Assembly (NCBI GenBank): GCA_017397105.1 | Contig: JAFQKF010000034.1 | Span: 1 to 52,616 of the forward strand | Origin: Clostridia bacterium | Lineage (GTDB): Bacteria > Bacillota > Clostridia > Oscillospirales > Acutalibacteraceae | DNA: 52,616 nt | Direction of reading: 5' to 3' | Part shown: positions 34,492 to 41,945 of the stretch, piece by piece | Layout: each line of letters starts with the position of its first letter | Numbering within the stretch: position 1 is the first letter of the stretch | Translations under genes and position numbers: made by a program | Notes under the pieces: generated by a model | Database searches by the model: none | The model's input: the letters and a program-made list of their open reading frames with translations, nothing else | Told to the model about the DNA's origin: nothing

Positions 34492-36126
34492 ATGCAAACC
34501 GAAATAATTAAAATTGAAGATTTAAGCAGGGATGCGGCGCTTATCGAAAAAGCAGGTGAGGTGCTGCGCTCGGGCGGTCTTGTTGCGATACCGACGGAAA
34601 CGGTTTACGGGCTTGCGGCAAATGCGCTTGACGGCGAAGCGGTTAAAAAAATCTTCCTTGCAAAAGGCAGACCGCAGGATAACCCCCTCATAGTTCACGT
34701 TGCCGATATATCGCAGATACCGCCGCTTGTGAAAAAGATGGATGAAAGAGTCTACGCTCTTGCAGAAAAATACTGGCCCGGTCCGCTTACGGTTATAATG
34801 GAAAAATCCGCAATTATACCCGATGAAGTGAGCGCAGGGCTTGATACCGTGGCGGTGAGAATTCCGTCAAATCCCGTAGCAAATGCCGTAATCAGAGCGG
34901 CAGGCGTGCCTCTTGCGGCGCCGAGTGCGAATTCTTCGGGTAAGCCGAGCCCCACGAGAGCAAGCCACGTTATTGAGGATATGGACGGAAAAATCGATAT
35001 GATAATCGATGCAGGAAAGAGTGAAATCGGCGTTGAATCAACCGTTGTAACCCTTGCCGAGGGTAAGCCCCGTTTGTTAAGACCCGGCGGAATCACCCTT
35101 GAGCAGCTTGAAGATGTGCTTGGTGAAACGCTTGTGGATAAGGCGGTTTTTTCAAAGCTCGGCGGCGGAGAAAAGGCATCCTCGCCCGGCATGAAATATA
35201 AGCATTATGCGCCGAAAGCGGAGGTCACAATTCTCAAGGGCAGCCTTGAGAGTGCGGCGGAGTTTGTCAATTCTCTCAATGAGGATTCCTGCGTTATGTG
35301 CTTTGACGGTGAGAGCAGCCGCTTTAACTGCAGATGTATTGAATACGGAGCTGAGAATGACAGCCTGAGTCAGGCGGAAAAGATTTTTGATGCTCTGCGC
35401 AGGGTGGATGAAACGGGCTGCGAAAAGGCTTACGTCAGATGCCCGAGCGCAAACGGAGTAGGGCTTGCTGTGTATAACAGATTGCTCCGCTCTGCGGCAT
35501 TCAGGGTTAAAAATCTTGAAAGCAGAATGCCCGTAATCGGTCTTACAGGGCAGACGGGAGCGGGCAAAACCACGGTTTCCGCTTACCTTGCAGAGCAGGG
35601 CTTTTACGTTATAGATACCGATATTCTTGCAAGAAAAGCGGTTGAGAATAAGGATGTGCTTTTAAGCCTTTGCGAGGAATTCGGCAACGATATTCTTTTA
35701 CCGGACGGCTCGCTTGACCGTAAAAAAACCGCTCAAAGAGCGTTTGCATCAAAGGAAAAAACAAAAGCGTTAAACGATATCACTCATCCCGTAATCACCG
35801 CAATGGTACATATTGAGCTTGAAAAGGCTCAGGCGCAGGGCGCAAAGGGAGCGGTGATTGATGCGGCGGCGCTGCTTGAAAGCCCTATAACACAGCTTTG
35901 CACCGTTACCGCAAGCGTCATGGCGCCGCTCGAGGAGCGCCTTGAGCGCATAATAAAGCGTGACGGTATTACCCGTGAGCAGGCAATGCTCAGAATTTCG
36001 GCACAGTATCCGGATGAATATTACAAGGAAAAAACGGATATCATTATAGAAAACGCAAACAACTCCGATTACAAAAAAGACGTGGCAAGGCTTATACGCC
36101 TGTGCTGCAAAGGAAAGGATGAATAA
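34492..36126 (+). CDS. Fusion of threonylcarbamoyl-AMP synthase (Sua5) and dephospho-CoA kinase (CoaE)
   Basis: A single 544-residue frame joins two enzymes. Residues 1-~340 are Sua5, which makes threonylcarbamoyl-AMP for t6A: P-T-E-T-V-Y-G-L, K-G-R-P-Q-D-N-P-L and A-P-S-A-N-S-S-G of the YrdC domain, then the smaller Sua5 domain starting near K-Y-K-H-Y-A-P-K. Residues 346-544 are CoaE, which phosphorylates dephospho-CoA: P-loop G-Q-T-G-A-G-K-T (353-360), then V-I-D-T-D-I-L-A-R. The second part has the full length of CoaE (about 200). The junction is a short linker with no stop or obvious frameshift. An internal ATG at M346 lacks a good ribosome binding site, but a separate CoaE product is not excluded. 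Confidence 0.92.
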   Translation: MQTEIIKIEDLSRDAALIEKAGEVLRSGGLVAIPTETVYGLAANALDGEAVKKIFLAKGRPQDNPLIVHVADISQIPPLVKKMDERVYALAEKYWPGPLTVIMEKSAIIPDEVSAGLDTVAVRIPSNPVANAVIRAAGVPLAAPSANSSGKPSPTRASHVIEDMDGKIDMIIDAGKSEIGVESTVVTLAEGKPRLLRPGGITLEQLEDVLGETLVDKAVFSKLGGGEKASSPGMKYKHYAPKAEVTILKGSLESAAEFVNSLNEDSCVMCFDGESSRFNCRCIEYGAENDSLSQAEKIFDALRRVDETGCEKAYVRCPSANGVGLAVYNRLLRSAAFRVKNLESRMPVIGLTGQTGAGKTTVSAYLAEQGFYVIDTDILARKAVENKDVLLSLCEEFGNDILLPDGSLDRKKTAQRAFASKEKTKALNDITHPVITAMVHIELEKAQAQGAKGAVIDAAALLESPITQLCTVTASVMAPLEERLERIIKRDGITREQAMLRISAQYPDEYYKEKTDIIIENANNSDYKKDVARLIRLCCKGKDE

Positions 36127-36127
36127 A

Positions 36128-37531
36128 ATGTCTGAAAAGAATAAAACCGAGCTTTTGAAAGAAGAGCTTTTCAGCAATACCAAGAGTGCCCCTGCAAAGA
36201 TGAGCGAGCAGGAGCTTGAGCAGGCATTCGATTTTTGCGAGGGATACAAAGCCTTCCTTAATTCCTGCCGTACGGAGCGTGAAGCGGCGGCTTTTACCGT
36301 AGCAAAGGCAATTGAAAACGGCTATACAGAGTTTGATGCATCCTGCAAATATTCCGCAGGCGACAAGGTGTATTTCAATAACAGGGGCAAGTCTGTGATT
36401 CTTTGCACCTTCGGCAAAAAGAGCATTGAAAACGGCGTTAAAATCGTTGCATCTCATATCGATTCTCCCCGCCTTGATTTAAAGCCCAATCCGCTCTATG
36501 AGGATTGCGAGCTTGCATATTTCAAAACCCACTATTACGGCGGAATCAAAAAGTATCAGTGGACTGTTATCCCCCTTGCGCTTCACGGCGTAATCGTTAA
36601 GAAAAACGGCGAAAGCGTAAACGTTTCAATCGGAGATGCTCCCTCTGACCCCCGATTCGTAATTACCGATTTGCTTCCTCATCTTGACAGAAATATGTCA
36701 AAGAGAACACTCGATACAGCCATTCCCGGAGAAACTCTCAATATTCTCATAGGCTCTCTGCCCTTCAAGGGTGACGAAACAAGCGAGCTTGTAAAGCTCA
36801 ATATTCTCAATATTCTTCACGAAAAGTACGGAATTGTTGAGGATGATTTCAGAACCGCTGAGCTTGAAGCCGTGCCTGCAATAGAGGCTTATGATATCGG
36901 CTTTGACAGAAGCCTTATCGGCAGCTACGGTCACGATGACCGCGTTTGCGCATATCCTTCCGTTATTGCGGCTTTTGATGCCGAAAATCCCGAATACACC
37001 ACCGTTACCGTTATAACCGATAAAGAGGAAACGGGCTCGGACGGTAACACGGGTCTTAATTCCGCATATCTTGAGCATTTCATTTACGATATCGCAAGCT
37101 GTTTCGGTGCAAACGGCAGGGACGTTATAAGAAAGAGTGAATGCCTTTCCGCAGACGTAAACGCAGGCTTTGACCCCAACTTCCCCGACGTGCACGACAG
37201 ACTCAATGCCGCATACCTCAACAAGGGCATTGTTGTTACAAAGTATACCGGTCACGGCGGTAAGGGCGGCACCTCGGATGCAAGCGCAGAGTTTGTGGGC
37301 AAGGTAAGCCGTGTGTTCAACGATGCAGGCGTTATCTGGCAGACGGGCGAACTCGGCAAGGTTGACGAAGGCGGCGGCGGAACCGTTGCCAAATACGTTG
37401 CAAACCTCGGCATGGACGTTGTGGACGTAGGCGTTCCCATGCTTTCAATGCATGCTCCCTTTGAGCTTGCAGCTAAGATTGACGTCTACATGGCATACAA
37501 GGGCTTCAAGGCATTCCTTGAGCAGAAATAA
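36128..37531 (+). CDS. M18-family aminopeptidase
   Basis: A 467-residue metallo-aminopeptidase that trims acidic or neutral residues from peptides in the cytoplasm. M18 motifs are seen: A-S-H-I-D-S-P-R-L-D (first zinc histidine), D-K-E-E-T-G-S (catalytic glutamate), G-H-G-G-K-G-G-T-S-D, and the final zinc histidine in S-M-H-A-P-F-E. An ATG at 36119 is in frame, but AAGGA sits 8 bases before the ATG at 36128, and the first one overlaps the end of the fusion gene; the operon is tightly packed either way. Confidence 0.93.
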   Translation: MSEKNKTELLKEELFSNTKSAPAKMSEQELEQAFDFCEGYKAFLNSCRTEREAAAFTVAKAIENGYTEFDASCKYSAGDKVYFNNRGKSVILCTFGKKSIENGVKIVASHIDSPRLDLKPNPLYEDCELAYFKTHYYGGIKKYQWTVIPLALHGVIVKKNGESVNVSIGDAPSDPRFVITDLLPHLDRNMSKRTLDTAIPGETLNILIGSLPFKGDETSELVKLNILNILHEKYGIVEDDFRTAELEAVPAIEAYDIGFDRSLIGSYGHDDRVCAYPSVIAAFDAENPEYTTVTVITDKEETGSDGNTGLNSAYLEHFIYDIASCFGANGRDVIRKSECLSADVNAGFDPNFPDVHDRLNAAYLNKGIVVTKYTGHGGKGGTSDASAEFVGKVSRVFNDAGVIWQTGELGKVDEGGGGTVAKYVANLGMDVVDVGVPMLSMHAPFELAAKIDVYMAYKGFKAFLEQK

Positions 37532-37540
37532 TTAAAAATC

Positions 37541-37584
37541 AAGGCTGTTCGGGCAAGGGTATACTTTGCCTGAAACAGCCTTTT
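37541..37584 (+). terminator. Terminator of the prfA operon
   Basis: AAGGCTGTT (37541-37549) pairs with ACAGCCTT, and the inner GGCAA with TTGCC, giving a long imperfect hairpin ending in TTTT. A second hairpin with AGAGTG/CACTCT arms (37591-37617) follows without a T-run. Confidence 0.7.
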
Positions 37585-37637
37585 GCGGTTAGAGTGGCGG
37601 ATTATTCCCGTCACTCTATCAGCAGGGAGGGAGAAAA

Positions 37638-38300
37638 ATGAAAAAATTAAAAAAGTTTTTAGCCGCAGTTTTATGCATTGCGATTTTGTGCGGTGCGGCG
37701 GTGTTGGGAATAAATTATTACGTGATTGCAAGCGCAAGCCCGTATATCCTTGAAGCAGATAACGCAGGCGAGGGGTATGACTGTATACTTATCCTCGGCT
37801 GCGGAGTAAACGGGGACGTCCCCAGTCATATGCTTGAGGACAGGCTTCTGCAGGGCATAGAGCTTTATCATAACGGTGTTGCGCCTAAAATAATTATGAG
37901 CGGCGACCACGGCAGGGAGGATTACGACGAGGTAAACGTAATGAAGAATTTTGCCGTTGAACGCGGAGTTGAATCTTCGGACGTTTTTATGGACCACGCA
38001 GGCTTTTCCACATATGAAAGTATGTACAGAGCAAAGGAGATTTTCGGGGCGGAGAAAATTCTTGTTGTTACGCAGAAATATCATATTTTCAGGGCGATTT
38101 ACGATGCCCGTGCGCTCTCGCTTGATGCTTACGGAGTGGCGTCCGACCCACGCACCTACGTCGCTCAGCTTTACAGAAGCGCCCGTGAGGTGCTTGCAAG
38201 AAACAAGGATTTCATTTACACGTCGGTAAAGCCGGAGCCTACATATCTGGGCGAAAAGATCCCGTTGAGCGGCAGCGGCGATATTACGAACGATAAATAA
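37638..38300 (+). CDS. SanA/YdcF-like membrane-anchored protein (DUF218)
   Basis: A 220-residue protein with one N-terminal membrane helix (about residues 8-28) and an extracytoplasmic DUF218 domain: I-L-I-L-G-C-G-V, R-L-L-Q-G-I-E-L-Y, K-I-I-M-S-G-D-H-G, and S-T-Y-E-S-M. SanA affects vancomycin tolerance and envelope permeability in E. coli; the molecular reaction in this family is not settled. GGGAGG lies before the ATG. No promoter was clear upstream, and no terminator follows. Confidence 0.87.
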   Translation: MKKLKKFLAAVLCIAILCGAAVLGINYYVIASASPYILEADNAGEGYDCILILGCGVNGDVPSHMLEDRLLQGIELYHNGVAPKIIMSGDHGREDYDEVNVMKNFAVERGVESSDVFMDHAGFSTYESMYRAKEIFGAEKILVVTQKYHIFRAIYDARALSLDAYGVASDPRTYVAQLYRSAREVLARNKDFIYTSVKPEPTYLGEKIPLSGSGDITNDK

Positions 38301-38306
38301 TTTCTC

Positions 38307-38335
38307 TTGTAAAATATACTGATTGCAGGTATAAT
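38307..38335 (+). promoter_or_regulatory. Promoter of the ceramidase-like gene
   Basis: TTGTAA (38307-38312), 17 bases, TATAAT (38330-38335). Confidence 0.68.
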
Positions 38336-38363
38336 TGATATAACTTCTTAAGGAGGATTTGTT

Positions 38364-39803
38364 ATGGATATTATGGACCTTGCCTCAAAAGGCATAGTTG
38401 CTATTACGAAAAGATTCGGCAATAAAATCAAAAAGAACGAAACCGCACCCGTAATTCCTCAGGAAAAACCGCAGATAATCAGCGGCGCAGGCTACCGTGC
38501 AGGCTTTGCAACGGCGGAAATTATGCCGGATTTGACTAAGGGAAAGACCTATTACATCGCAGGTCACGGCTCAGGTCACGTAATGGAGGGTGTTATCACT
38601 CCCGTTTACATCAGCGCAGTATGGCTTGACTGCGGCGGTGACGAGGGTATGCTCTGGCTTGGTGCGGATATAGTAGGCCTCACAAGAGTTGAGGTAAACA
38701 AAATCCGCTCTATGATTCTTGCTTCTCCCGTTATCAGCGGCTGCAAATGCATCAACTTCAGCTGTACCCACAGCCACTCGGGTATTGATACCGTAGGCTA
38801 CTGGGGCAAGCCCAATCTTGTAAGTATCCCTTCAAACGGCAAGGATGCCGAATATATGGATATGCTCATGGAAACCGCCGTCAAGGTAAGCGAAGAGGCT
38901 TATAAATCAAGGAAGAGCGGTAAGCTCTATTCGGGAAGTATCGTTGCAAAGGATTCCCTTGTAAGCGGCAGAGTTTTTGCGGACAGGCACGAGGTTGTTT
39001 CAAGGCTCAGGTTTACGCCTGATGACGGCTCAAATGACATCTGGATTCTCAATTTCGGCGGTCATCCCAACTCACTCGGCGGCTCAAACCGTATGCTCAG
39101 CGGTGAATATCCGTACTTCATGCGTGAGGAAATCGCAAAGGCAAACGGAGCAAAAGTGCTTTTTGGCATCGGAGCAATCGGCGGCATGGATGCCGCAATG
39201 CTTGATGATGAGGACAGAGTAAACTGCGTAAAGCTTCAGGGCAAAATGGTTGCGGATGCGGCAATGGCAATTTCAAATGACAGAGAGCTTGAGCCTGTTA
39301 TCAAATTTATTCAGCAGCCCTTCTATCTCCCTGACGGTAACTACGTGCTTACCCTGCTTGCAATGAGGGGAGTCATGAGCTTCAAGGCTTACCCCTGCGA
39401 TGAAAGTGATATGGGAATAGCTCTTTTGACCGAGCTTACATATATGACGATAGGTGACCAGAAGCTTCTTTTCCTGCCCGGTGAAAGCTTTGTTTCCACC
39501 GTTTACGGCAGCTATAACGATGCTGAAACCTCCTCTACGGGAGAGGGACCCGAAGTCAACCCCTTGCCGCTTGCTGAGATAGCAGGGGACGATTCAATGA
39601 TAACCTTCGGTGTTTCAAACGATATGACGGGTTACGTTGTGCCCGTGAATGAATTTGTTCTCAATCCTACTCAGCCTTACCTCAACGGATACAGGGACAG
39701 ATTTGACAGAAACCATTACCACGAAACAAACTCAATGGGTCTGCTTACCCAGAAGACCATTGCGGATGCTTTTGCGGCGGTGGTAAAGAGCTTTAATTCG
39801 TAA
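38364..39803 (+). CDS. Neutral/alkaline ceramidase-like protein without signal peptide
   Basis: A 479-residue protein related to the N-terminal domain of neutral ceramidases (PF04734). The family opening A-G-F-A-T-A-E-I-M-P is at about residue 50, T-H-S-H-S-G holds the first zinc histidine and G-G-H-P-N-S the second. The stretch equivalent to G-D-V-S, with the catalytic serine of known ceramidases, appears as G-A-I-G-G-M-D here, so ceramide hydrolysis is doubtful. There is no signal peptide, unlike the secreted enzymes. Distant homologues in Clostridia are unassigned. AAGGAGG precedes the ATG. The substrate is unknown. Confidence 0.75.
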   Translation: MDIMDLASKGIVAITKRFGNKIKKNETAPVIPQEKPQIISGAGYRAGFATAEIMPDLTKGKTYYIAGHGSGHVMEGVITPVYISAVWLDCGGDEGMLWLGADIVGLTRVEVNKIRSMILASPVISGCKCINFSCTHSHSGIDTVGYWGKPNLVSIPSNGKDAEYMDMLMETAVKVSEEAYKSRKSGKLYSGSIVAKDSLVSGRVFADRHEVVSRLRFTPDDGSNDIWILNFGGHPNSLGGSNRMLSGEYPYFMREEIAKANGAKVLFGIGAIGGMDAAMLDDEDRVNCVKLQGKMVADAAMAISNDRELEPVIKFIQQPFYLPDGNYVLTLLAMRGVMSFKAYPCDESDMGIALLTELTYMTIGDQKLLFLPGESFVSTVYGSYNDAETSSTGEGPEVNPLPLAEIAGDDSMITFGVSNDMTGYVVPVNEFVLNPTQPYLNGYRDRFDRNHYHETNSMGLLTQKTIADAFAAVVKSFNS

Positions 39804-39812
39804 ATAAAAATC

Positions 39813-39851
39813 GGCTTGTGCAGGATTTTACATCCCGTACAAGCCTTTTTT
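39813..39851 (+). terminator. Terminator after the ceramidase-like gene
   Basis: GGCTTGT (39813-39819) pairs with ACAAGCC (39839-39845), with inner GGAT/ATCC; TTTTTT follows. It lies between converging genes and may serve both. Confidence 0.82.
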
Positions 39852-39860
39852 GTTAATGGT

Positions 39861-40718
39861 TTATACTGTACCGGTAACGGTCAGTGTGACTGTGCCGGGG
39901 GCAACACTCCAGGCTCCTGTTTCGGGGTCCTGAGTGAAGGTGGCAGCAGGTACGGTAATCTGACCGGGGACTGTTGCAAATGCACCCGTTGCGGGATTGT
40001 AAGTGTAATTTACGTTTTCTGTCCATGTTACTCCTTCGTAGGTTACTGTTATGGGGTTGAGTATGGGGTCAAAATTATCGGTTACGGTAACGTTATCGGT
40101 TGCAATCGCAGGTGCAGAGCCGCTGTTATAGATTGTAAAGGTGTAGGTGAGCTGGCCGTTTTCCGTTACCGAGGTGGGCGAAAGAGCCTTACTGATTGTA
40201 AGAATAGGCTCATCTGATGAGCTTATGGTTTCGTCTGCGGTTACGCTCTGGGCAAGGCCGTCGCCGCTGATTGTAACCGTGTTGGTGATTTGCGCAGCTT
40301 CTTCAATCGGCGCAAAGGTGTTGGCGGTGACGGAGTATGCCACCACAGTGTCGCCGTTTGCAGGCACGTTTATGCCGCTTATTACAAGATTGCCGTCGGT
40401 AACTGTTACGGCGGGTGACGGCTGTAAAACACCGTCAGCGTAGTACTTTACGGAGGTGTCAACGTAGGTCAGCGGCACGAGTGTATCGGTGCCGAAAGCG
40501 TAGGCGCCAAGGTCATCGGTGAGCGTGAGTCCTGTAAGAGGGGCTGCGCCCGAGTTTACAATGCTTATTATATAAGTCACGGTTGAGCCGTTTGTGTAGG
40601 AATCAACCACGGCGGTTTTTGCTGCCGATATTGCTTCCACAAGCTCGCCCTGAACGATGTTGGAGCCGGTTACCGTGTTGTTGTAGGACAGTGTTGCCTG
40701 ATTATAAAAGGTTGGCAA
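39861..40718 (-). CDS. DUF11 repeat protein without signal peptide
   Basis: A 285-residue protein made of two beta-sandwich repeats of the DUF11 (conserved repeat domain) type: residues ~25-135 (T-Y-I-I-S-I-V-N-S-G-A-A-P-L-T-G-L-T-L-T-D) and ~160-270 (Y-T-F-T-I-Y-N-S-G). It is Thr/Val-rich and low in charged residues, typical of surface adhesins, yet has no signal peptide or anchor. The start is a TTG at 40718, 7 bases after AAAGGAGG, giving L-P-T-F-Y-N-Q-A-T-L-S-Y-N; this opening is known from other leaderless DUF11 proteins of Clostridia. Upstream codons belong to the promoter. Its role is unknown. Confidence 0.82.
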   Translation of the reverse strand: MPTFYNQATLSYNNTVTGSNIVQGELVEAISAAKTAVVDSYTNGSTVTYIISIVNSGAAPLTGLTLTDDLGAYAFGTDTLVPLTYVDTSVKYYADGVLQPSPAVTVTDGNLVISGINVPANGDTVVAYSVTANTFAPIEEAAQITNTVTISGDGLAQSVTADETISSSDEPILTISKALSPTSVTENGQLTYTFTIYNSGSAPAIATDNVTVTDNFDPILNPITVTYEGVTWTENVNYTYNPATGAFATVPGQITVPAATFTQDPETGAWSVAPGTVTLTVTGTV

Positions 40719-40742
40719 AGAAAAACCTCCTTTTTTGTGATG

Positions 40743-40769
40743 TGAGAGAACTTCTCTCAGCCCATTATA
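40743..40769 (-). promoter_or_regulatory. -10 box and start-site palindrome of the DUF11 gene
   Basis: TATAAT on the minus strand (40764-40769) is followed by a perfect palindrome TGAGAGAA-n-TTCTCTCA (40743-40759) that spans the expected transcription start near 40757. It could be an operator or a 5' hairpin. The -35 region is weak. Confidence 0.55.
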
Positions 40770-40874
40770 TGCACCGTGCGGGGACGTTGACAGAGCAAAA
40801 ACAACAAACGTCACAAAAAATCCGCTTCGTAATTGTCAGATTCTACAAATCGCTTTAAAGTGCAAAAGTTTCTC

Positions 40875-40903
40875 TTTACTTTTGCGATTAAAAGTGGTAT
40901 AGT
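40875..40903 (+). promoter_or_regulatory. Promoter of the tyrA leader
   Basis: TTTACT (40875-40880), 17 bases, TATAGT (40898-40903), with an extended TGG-TATAGT. A dyad GCAAAAG (40862-40868) / CTTTTGC (40879-40885) overlaps the -35 box and may be an additional regulator site. Confidence 0.7.
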
Positions 40904-40926
40904 GTTAAAGAAAAGGAGCGGAAATT

Positions 40927-41004
40927 ATGAAAACTTTCGTTATTACAGCAGAATATTATTACGGCGCTGCATATTATTGCAGGGTCTGTTCTGCTGCGCT
41001 CTGA
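40927..41004 (+). CDS. Tyrosine-rich leader peptide of tyrA (attenuator peptide)
   Basis: A 25-residue open frame with AAGGAG 8 bases before its ATG. Residues 10-12 are Tyr-Tyr-Tyr and 16-17 Tyr-Tyr, so 5 of 25 codons are for tyrosine, plus one Phe at residue 4. It is immediately followed by a hairpin terminator and then tyrA. The composition, position and RNA pairing (see the attenuator) indicate that it is translated as a sensor of charged tRNA-Tyr and has no function as a protein. It is too short for usual gene-finding cut-offs. Confidence 0.87.
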   Translation: MKTFVITAEYYYGAAYYCRVCSAAL

Positions 41005-41061
41005 AGCTTAAGTAAACTTTAATTTTACGGCTTTGCAGCAGAAGCAAAGCCGTATTTTTTT
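40946..41061 (+). promoter_or_regulatory. Transcription attenuator controlling tyrA
   Basis: Four segments form mutually exclusive hairpins. Segment 1 CAGCAGAA (40946-40953) is complementary to segment 2 TTCTGCTGC (40989-40997). Segment 2 is also fully complementary to segment 3 GCAGCAGAA (41035-41043), which includes part of the 5' arm and all of the loop of the terminator. Tyr codons 10-12 follow segment 1 directly. A ribosome stalled there would cover segment 1, letting 2 pair with 3 and preventing the terminator; a ribosome that finishes at the stop codon (41002-41004) would cover segment 2 and allow termination. This is the classical logic of amino acid operon attenuators. Confidence 0.85.
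41027..41061 (+). terminator. Attenuator terminator upstream of tyrA
   Basis: ACGGCTTTGC (41027-41036) pairs perfectly with GCAAAGCCGT (41044-41053) around AGCAGAA, followed by A and seven T (41055-41061). It lies between the leader peptide and tyrA. Confidence 0.93.
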
Positions 41062-41081
41062 ATGGAAAAGGAGATTTTGTT

Positions 41082-41909
41082 ATGAAAATCGGAGTAGTTG
41101 GTCTCGGTCTTATAGGCGGTTCGGTTGCAAAAGCAATTAAAACTCATACAACCCACACTGTGTTGGGTGCTGATTTAAACGGTCAGGTAGTAAGCGATGC
41201 AATAAAAACAGGTGTGGCGGATGCTGAGCTTCTGCCCGAAAATCTCAGGGAATGCGAGGTTATATTTATTGCCCTCTACCCTCACGCAACCATTGATTTT
41301 GTGGAGAAGAATAAAACAAATTTCGGCTCTGCCACGGTGGTTGACTGCTGCGGCGTAAAGCAGATAGTGTGCGATGCGTGCGAAGTAATTGCAAGAGAAA
41401 ACGGATTTGTTTTCATCGGCGGTCATCCCATGGCAGGTATCGAAAAAACAGGATTTTACAATTCAAAGGGTGATTTGTTTGAGGGTGCGTCGATGATTCT
41501 CACCCCCTGCGAGGACGTACCCGAGGAGAATCTTGACAAGGTTTCCGCTGTTTGCACTCAGATGGGCTTCGGCTCAATTACGGTTTCCACTCCCGAGGGT
41601 CACGATAAAACAATCGCCCTCACCTCTCAGCTCGCTCACGTGCTTTCGAGCGCCTACGTTAAAAGCCCTGCTGCTCTGCTGCACACGGGATTTTCGGCAG
41701 GCAGCTTCAAGGATATGACGAGGGTTGCACGCCTTAACGAGGATATGTGGACGGAGCTTTTCTTCGATAATTCCTCTGCGCTTATTGAGGAGATTGACGG
41801 TCTTGTGCAGCGTCTTACGGAATACTCCGACGCTCTCAAAAACAATGACCGTGCAGGTATGCACGCTTTACTGGCAGAGGGTCACAGAATAAAGGAAATA
41901 GTAGGATAA
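41082..41909 (+). CDS. tyrA: Prephenate dehydrogenase
   Basis: TyrA converts prephenate to 4-hydroxyphenylpyruvate, the committed step to tyrosine, with NAD(P)+. The 275-residue protein starts with the dinucleotide motif V-V-G-L-G-L-I-G-G-S (residues 5-14). The substrate-site histidines are seen in G-G-H-P-M-A-G and S-Q-L-A-H-V. It is a bare dehydrogenase with no fused chorismate mutase or ACT domain, so feedback control by tyrosine may lie at the RNA level through the attenuator just upstream. AAGGAG precedes the ATG. Confidence 0.95.
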   Translation: MKIGVVGLGLIGGSVAKAIKTHTTHTVLGADLNGQVVSDAIKTGVADAELLPENLRECEVIFIALYPHATIDFVEKNKTNFGSATVVDCCGVKQIVCDACEVIARENGFVFIGGHPMAGIEKTGFYNSKGDLFEGASMILTPCEDVPEENLDKVSAVCTQMGFGSITVSTPEGHDKTIALTSQLAHVLSSAYVKSPAALLHTGFSAGSFKDMTRVARLNEDMWTELFFDNSSALIEEIDGLVQRLTEYSDALKNNDRAGMHALLAEGHRIKEIVG

Positions 41910-41915
41910 AAAATA

Positions 41916-41945
41916 CAGGACTGCTCAGCAGTCCTGTTGTTTTTT
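41916..41945. terminator. Bidirectional terminator after tyrA
   Basis: CAGGACTGCT (41916-41925) pairs with AGCAGTCCTG (41927-41936), with T-runs on both strands. It ends tyrA and the converging metallophosphoesterase gene. Confidence 0.87.

Noticed and set aside
40833-41015. A 60-residue frame overlapping the tyrA leader
   Set aside because: It runs through the promoter in another frame and has no ribosome binding site; the 25-residue frame at 40927 has both a site and the Tyr codons.
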